A stretch of 64,000 nucleotides of DNA, from contig JAJPJS010000016.1 in the NCBI GenBank assembly GCA_021324115.1, positions 1 to 64,000 on the forward strand. Reading direction: 5' to 3'. The notes below the pieces were generated by a model. That model worked only from the letters and a program-made list of their open reading frames with translations. It did not search any database and was not told where the DNA came from. The position numbers were made by a program, and so were the translations under genes. Position 1 is the stretch's first letter. Each line of letters begins with the position of its first letter. This stretch comes from Nitrososphaerota archaeon (lineage in GTDB: Archaea > Thermoproteota > Nitrososphaeria > Conexivisphaerales > DTJL01). Positions 59,927 to 64,000 of this stretch are shown one piece after another.

Positions 59927-61927
59927 CTAAAAGCGTTCTAGAGTTTCCAGCCTAAAAGGAGAATTAGGTTCAACAGTAAAATTGCAATCTGTTTTAATCT
60001 TTCCCCCGACCCTTTTTACCTGAACATCGAGTCTTCCGCCGAGGATATGTAGCCCTTTTATGGCGAGTTCATTCATCCACTCCGGCAATATGGGCGAAAC
60101 TGTTACTTTGTATGGATCGCCATGCTGAACATCAAGCCCAAGCATCGAATGAAGTATCCCCAGTATCCCCGCATCACACCAAGCTATAGGAAAGCCTCCC
60201 ATTGGTACTATTTTTCTTACCTTTTCTCTCCTCTCTCCAGAAAAGAGTTCGGGTAAACCTGTGAGACCTAGCTCAGAGTATGCATCGAGCAGTTCAAGAA
60301 GAAGTTCAGAGAATTCTTCTCTCAGATTATATCTGGCTAGACCACTGAGAATTATCATGTTATCATGCGGCCAGACAGAGCCGTTATGATACGCAAGAGG
60401 ATTATGCCTTACCTCCCCATATGCAAGCGTCTTCACCCCGTACCCAGAATTCAATTTACTTCTATCGACTAATAATTGAGCGACCTTTTCTGCGGACCCA
60501 TTTGTTATTGCATTCATCCATAAGAGATGGCCAGGGTTTGATGTTAAAATCTCTGTTAACCTGCCTTCTCCGTCGATCGCTTCACCGAAGTAGCTTATCT
60601 TCTGCGACCAATACCTTCCCTTTATGCTACGATATAGATGCTCTGCCAGATGGATTAGTTCTCTTATCTCCTGCTTATCATCTAGGAGTTCAGCCCCTCC
60701 TTCCAATGCTTTTGCGGCATACCCCTGCACTTCAATAAGGAATAGAGGGTGAGGCGGGATGCTTCCATCCTTATGAGAAACAGAATCCCAAGAATCCTTC
60801 CACGCCTGATTACTCAGCATACTTTTTCCGCTGTAACCTAGAAGCCCGTCTGACTTCACCCTTTTTTTTATCCATCGGAGTGCTTGCAATACCTCGCCTT
60901 CAAATTTCTTGACAGAATCATCCTGAGGATGATACTTCAGATAACCAAGATATGTCAAAACATAGAGAGGAGTCGCATCTACTGATCCATAATAGCCGCT
61001 CAAAACCCTGTCTCTACCGCTAACTTCACCAAAGCGTTTTTCGTGGATTATCTTTCCTGGCTCTTCTTCTGTCACCAAGTCATGCTTTCTGCCTATAAGT
61101 TCGCCTAGTTTTACTATCGTGCTCTTTGCTATTAAGGGGTTGAACATCATGCTATGGATTGATGTTATCGTTGAATCTCTTCCAAATACTGTGTGGAACC
61201 AAGGAATTGCACTTAATGGGAAGAAAGATCCATCAAAGGGTGATTCGAGCGTATTTGACAGGTTCGTAATGGATTGATCATAGAGTGATTCAAACCTTCT
61301 GTCATCTGTCTTTATCTTCGGGAAGGCTTTGTACACAAAGTTCGGAGTCGACCTTCTTGGGCTAACCCGCTTGAACAGCATTCTTATTAATGAAAGGTCT
61401 TTGCCGGCTTTGAGAAGGATTTTATCCTTTTTTCTCTGTATCTCTTTCGCCTCAAATACCATCCTTCTATATCCGTCAAATTGGATTTCAACACTCTGCC
61501 GCTTCACATTAAAGCGAGGAGATAATCTCTTCAGCCATCTGTTAGCTTCGGAAGACCCGGTCAAAAAGCTTCTGACGTAAAAGATGTCTCTGTAGTCCGG
61601 ATGGAGTTCAAAATGCATATTCTCTGCATGAGGACCTTGGATCTTTTCCTCGATTCCTTCATAGAAGAGACTGGTTGTTCGAGTTATCTTTCCATCAACA
61701 GTTACATATTCATACTTGATCTGTCTGTTGCTCCTCTCTACTGTTTGGGGAGATATAATAGAGTTCTTGTATTTCAGGGCATAATAATCTATGTACCTGT
61801 TATCGCTATAATATACTCCGGTGTAAGGAATCCCTTCCCCTGCCTCCCCCATAAACAATATAACAAACAACTTCCCGAGAACGAGTGATTCCGTCCTATC
61901 CGCCGAAACTATTTGATAGTCAAGCAT
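59927..61927 (-). CDS. amylo-alpha-1,6-glucosidase / glycogen-debranching-type enzyme
   Basis: A 666-residue protein. Residues 1-210 look like the GDE N-terminal (bis) beta domain, and residues about 225-610 like the (alpha/alpha)6 GDE C-terminal barrel. The hallmark WFHTVFGRDSTITSIHSM contains a catalytic-type Asp. YHNGSVWPHDNMIIL and GGFPIAWCDAGIL are further GDE signatures. Archaeal GDEs debranch glycogen-type glucans with alpha-1,6-glucosidase activity. It lies near the solute-binding protein gene at the right end, so it may be part of sugar uptake and use. Confidence 0.82.
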   Translation of the reverse strand: MLDYQIVSADRTESLVLGKLFVILFMGEAGEGIPYTGVYYSDNRYIDYYALKYKNSIISPQTVERSNRQIKYEYVTVDGKITRTTSLFYEGIEEKIQGPHAENMHFELHPDYRDIFYVRSFLTGSSEANRWLKRLSPRFNVKRQSVEIQFDGYRRMVFEAKEIQRKKDKILLKAGKDLSLIRMLFKRVSPRRSTPNFVYKAFPKIKTDDRRFESLYDQSITNLSNTLESPFDGSFFPLSAIPWFHTVFGRDSTITSIHSMMFNPLIAKSTIVKLGELIGRKHDLVTEEEPGKIIHEKRFGEVSGRDRVLSGYYGSVDATPLYVLTYLGYLKYHPQDDSVKKFEGEVLQALRWIKKRVKSDGLLGYSGKSMLSNQAWKDSWDSVSHKDGSIPPHPLFLIEVQGYAAKALEGGAELLDDKQEIRELIHLAEHLYRSIKGRYWSQKISYFGEAIDGEGRLTEILTSNPGHLLWMNAITNGSAEKVAQLLVDRSKLNSGYGVKTLAYGEVRHNPLAYHNGSVWPHDNMIILSGLARYNLREEFSELLLELLDAYSELGLTGLPELFSGERREKVRKIVPMGGFPIAWCDAGILGILHSMLGLDVQHGDPYKVTVSPILPEWMNELAIKGLHILGGRLDVQVKRVGGKIKTDCNFTVEPNSPFRLETLERF

Positions 61928-62215
61928 TTTTCAAATCCTCAAATCATCTGGTAAAATAGAGGTTCAGCGTCCGGATGGCTTTCTCGATGGTACGGTAACG
62001 GTATAGCATAATAATCTCACCACATGTACATGGTCTCGATCAACCAAGCCAATTCTAGAGTTTCTTGATTCCGCAAGCATTGCAAAGATGTTCAACTTTA
62101 CAAGATTTCCTGATTATGTTAGCATATAAATCTTACAGGCCCATATGCAGAGCTGCTACACATAGAGAAAGGACAAATCCTAGGCTGCTGAGAAAAGAAA
62201 AAAGACTTACGAATC

Positions 62216-62830
62216 GTTTGTTGCCTTGATGTTTCTAATGAAGCATCGTGCGCAATGATTTGTAACTTGTATAGGGAGTACCCAGGGCCATAATGAATTG
62301 AATTCGTTATCACGTGACAGTTTATCGCTCCTTTCTTTGATAGGCATTGTCTTATCATGGAAAATTTGCGATTGCAAATAGGTATCTTCTCCAGTTGTTC
62401 AGGATACTATGCCCGATTGAAGAACATCTTGGGCTTGTGTGAGTACTTGATACTTGAAAACTTCAGAGTAAATACGATTCGGAGAAAAGTCTGGTCGAAC
62501 CTAATGGGAGTACAGAGTCTTTTGAGGACTGCTCGCACCGAGGAAAAGTATGTTATGCTGAAATTAGTACACACCTTAGCAGGATTAAAACCAGGTGGGT
62601 AAGGAACAAAGGTGACAGATAATATGTCTACATGGAGCCGGACCCCGTCAAGAGATAATACTGTAAGATGCCGGGGGCAGGGAGTGGCACGGCACAGGAG
62701 GCAGAAGTGGCTGCTGCAAGGAAGCTGGACTGCATCGTCTGGCAGGTCCTGTCTTCTAAACAAAGTTACGTGGAGGAGGACAGATATCTCACGGCAAAGA
62801 AGATAAAGAGTGTAAGGTACAAGGCGAAGA
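62216..62830 (+). pseudogene. decayed IS110-type transposase pieces
   Basis: The frame at 62216 reads VCCLDVSNEASCAMICNLY, matching the N-terminal DEDD motif of IS110 transposases, and stops early. The next pieces are SGYYARLKN near 62400 and AEVAAARKLDCIVWQVLSSKQSYVEEDRYLTAKK near 62690-62800, matching the IS110 C-terminal tail. The spacing between pieces is longer than in intact elements, so it is a mosaic of remnants. Confidence 0.7.
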
Positions 62831-62980
62831 GGAGTCTGCCTTGCAGCGACGAGGACAGGACTTCTGTATCGAGCTTGCTGAAGGATGTTTCTTCATATGC
62901 TGACATCATTCTGATTTATTCTTCTGACATGAAAGGCTTATCTGGCGATGAAGCGGGACACCTAGTATGGTAATGGTACA

Positions 62981-63220
62981 GCTATTACAACTCATCGATT
63001 TTCACGGAAGACCAATGGTAATGTTGGAAAGTTATTTGATGAATTCGAGAAGAAGGTCAAATTCTTCTCATCTTTGGATGAGTGGGTGAATTGGTACAAC
63101 GTCATCAGGCCACACGGCGCACCCGATTTCAATACGCCATATAGGATGTATTATCAGAAGATGGCGGGAACAGATATATTGGCAGACCCGTCCATGCTGA
63201 CCATGGAGGTTGGATCATAG
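62981..63220 (+). pseudogene. C-terminal remnant of an IS481-type integrase-core transposase
   Basis: An 80-codon open stretch, AITTHRFSRKTNGNVGKLF, followed by FEKKVKFFSSLDEWVNWYNVIRPHGAPDFNTPYRMYYQKM. This is the C-terminal DDE tail of IS481/IS3-like transposases; the E-box region reads TNGNVGKLF instead of TNGKVERF, so the catalytic Glu is lost. It ends with TAG. The upstream part of the gene is missing. Confidence 0.75.
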
Positions 63221-63266
63221 ATGCGAAATAATTTCTCGATAAAACACAGCCCTCCTTGAGAACGCA

Positions 63267-63278
63267 AAAGATAAATAC
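63267..63278 (+). promoter_or_regulatory. TATA box of the solute-binding protein gene
   Basis: AAAGATAAATAC lies about 30 nt upstream of the ATG at 63303, so the transcript has almost no leader. Confidence 0.6.
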
Positions 63279-63302
63279 AACAATACAGTACAATGTTATG
63301 AT

Positions 63303-64000
63303 ATGGGCGGAAAACATTTTAGAAAATTACATGCAATAAGCAGAATATCAACTATAATAATCATTGTGATCCTGGTCGCTGTAGCTGCGGCAGCCGGAGT
63401 ATACTACACTTCTAGACCATCGAAGGTAACAGTTAACTTTTACGAGAGTCTAGCACCATCAGAAGCTACCTTTGTCAATACAGTTCTAATACCTCAATTC
63501 GAAAGTCAGAACCCGAACATAATAGTCAAACTAGTCAATCTGCCAACAGGCCAAGTGCCTACAGAGGTGGAAGCTCTCGTCAAGGGCGGTAACGTCGGGG
63601 CATCACTCGTTGGGGTGGACAACCTAGTCGTCGGAGAGCTGCTTTATGGAAATGACCTGATGAATCTGACTTCTATAGTGTCGACGATGGAGCCTCCCGG
63701 TCTGATACCTAGCGCTGTTAACATGATAAACTATGAGAAACAGGTGTTTGGCGGGACATACTTTATCCCTTTCAGGTCTAATGTACCTCTTGTATTTTAC
63801 AGCAAGCAGGCTCTGGCACATGCGGGAATCTCTGCTCCTCCTGCAGCTTACTCTGAGTTGCTTAACGATGCAGCTAAGCTGAGCGCGGCTGGCTACTCCG
63901 GGCCTCTTATGTTCCAAGGCCACGGAGGTGCAAGTACAGCTACTGAACTTTACCAGTGGATGGTTCAGTTCGGAGGTAATCCTTTCCTGCTCAATGATAC
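63303..64000 (+). CDS. ABC-type extracellular solute-binding protein, 3' part outside window
   Basis: The first 232 codons are open to the window edge. Residues about 15-34 are an uncleaved hydrophobic anchor (STIIIIVILVAVAAAAGVYY), after a basic N-terminus. From residue 40 the sequence follows the family-1 solute-binding pattern: VTVNFYESLAPSEATFVNTV, LIPQFESQNPNIIVKLVN, then FGGTYFIPFRSNVPLVFYSKQAL and GISAPPAAYSELLNDAAKL. It likely captures sugars for an ABC importer, whose permeases would lie beyond the window. Confidence 0.85.
   Translation, partial: MGGKHFRKLHAISRISTIIIIVILVAVAAAAGVYYTSRPSKVTVNFYESLAPSEATFVNTVLIPQFESQNPNIIVKLVNLPTGQVPTEVEALVKGGNVGASLVGVDNLVVGELLYGNDLMNLTSIVSTMEPPGLIPSAVNMINYEKQVFGGTYFIPFRSNVPLVFYSKQALAHAGISAPPAAYSELLNDAAKLSAAGYSGPLMFQGHGGASTATELYQWMVQFGGNPFLLND

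Noticed and set aside
1-64000. CRISPR arrays, rRNA and tRNA genes
   Set aside because: No repeat-spacer pattern, rRNA-like stretches or full tRNA cloverleaf were seen by eye. A tRNAscan or repeat search could still find a missed one.

Overview
The window looks like a chromosome segment from a Thermoplasmata-type euryarchaeon, probably an acidophile or a near relative. Archaeal markers are MCM next to a single GINS subunit, RFC large subunit, Hel308, Mre11/Rad50, a short XPF/Hef-type nuclease, RtcB plus EndA, a UbiA-family archaeal lipid prenyltransferase, KorAB and HTH_10 regulation. Several genes appear leaderless: an archaeal TATA-like box lies about 25-35 nt before the start, and TTG starts are frequent. 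A plasma-membrane-type (P3A) proton ATPase and GH15/GT4 sugar genes fit a Thermoplasmata assignment. The lineage is inferred from gene content, not from a search.

Layout. 1-690: decayed transposase. 690-5340 (minus strand): small membrane and winged-helix pair, a secreted NTF2-like protein, and a redox/proteostasis series (Hsp20, PAC2, thioredoxin, protein disulfide oxidoreductase, DUF4242-like). 5340-6800: nickel/cobalt-type transporter and a DUF1059 protein, with three copies of an 18-bp palindrome. 6868-8403: HTH_10 regulator, zinc ribbon and DEDD exonuclease. 8791-12085: a haem-oxygenase-like diiron protein with a flavin monooxygenase, divergent from an MFS carrier, with a repeated operator-like element between them. 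12614-14086: a cytochrome b/Cys cluster/Rieske fusion. 15349-19315: a translationally coupled HAD phosphatase/GT4/GH15 operon, probably trehalose-type sugar metabolism. 19524-27785: APC permease, unknown proteins, KorAB and a purine phosphoribosyltransferase. 28270-31299: CopD-like, CatE-like and sulfite-oxidase-fold proteins around a 0.9-kb empty stretch.

31336-45039 is an information-processing block: YbaK/Rad50/Mre11 on the minus strand, then RtcB, EndA, UbiA, RFC-L and XPF on the plus strand, then an AsnB-like protein and Hel308 on the minus strand. 45158-48601 holds a methyltransferase, a zinc-finger membrane protein and the proton ATPase. 48829-54625 is the GINS-MCM operon, in which MCM is interrupted by three inteins of 367, 491 and 205 residues. 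55344-58823 holds an SRPBCC protein, an ABC-2 exporter and an HTH/ferritin-like fusion. 58976-63220 contains three kinds of decayed insertion sequence around a glycogen-debranching-type enzyme. The window ends inside a solute-binding protein gene.

Most notable: the HDO/LLM/MFS locus with its paired operator-like element, the cytochrome b-Rieske fusion with an extra four-cysteine segment, the triple-intein MCM, an EndA with no histidine anywhere, the palindromes shared by the transporter and the DUF4242/PDO operon, and the HTH-ferritin fusion.
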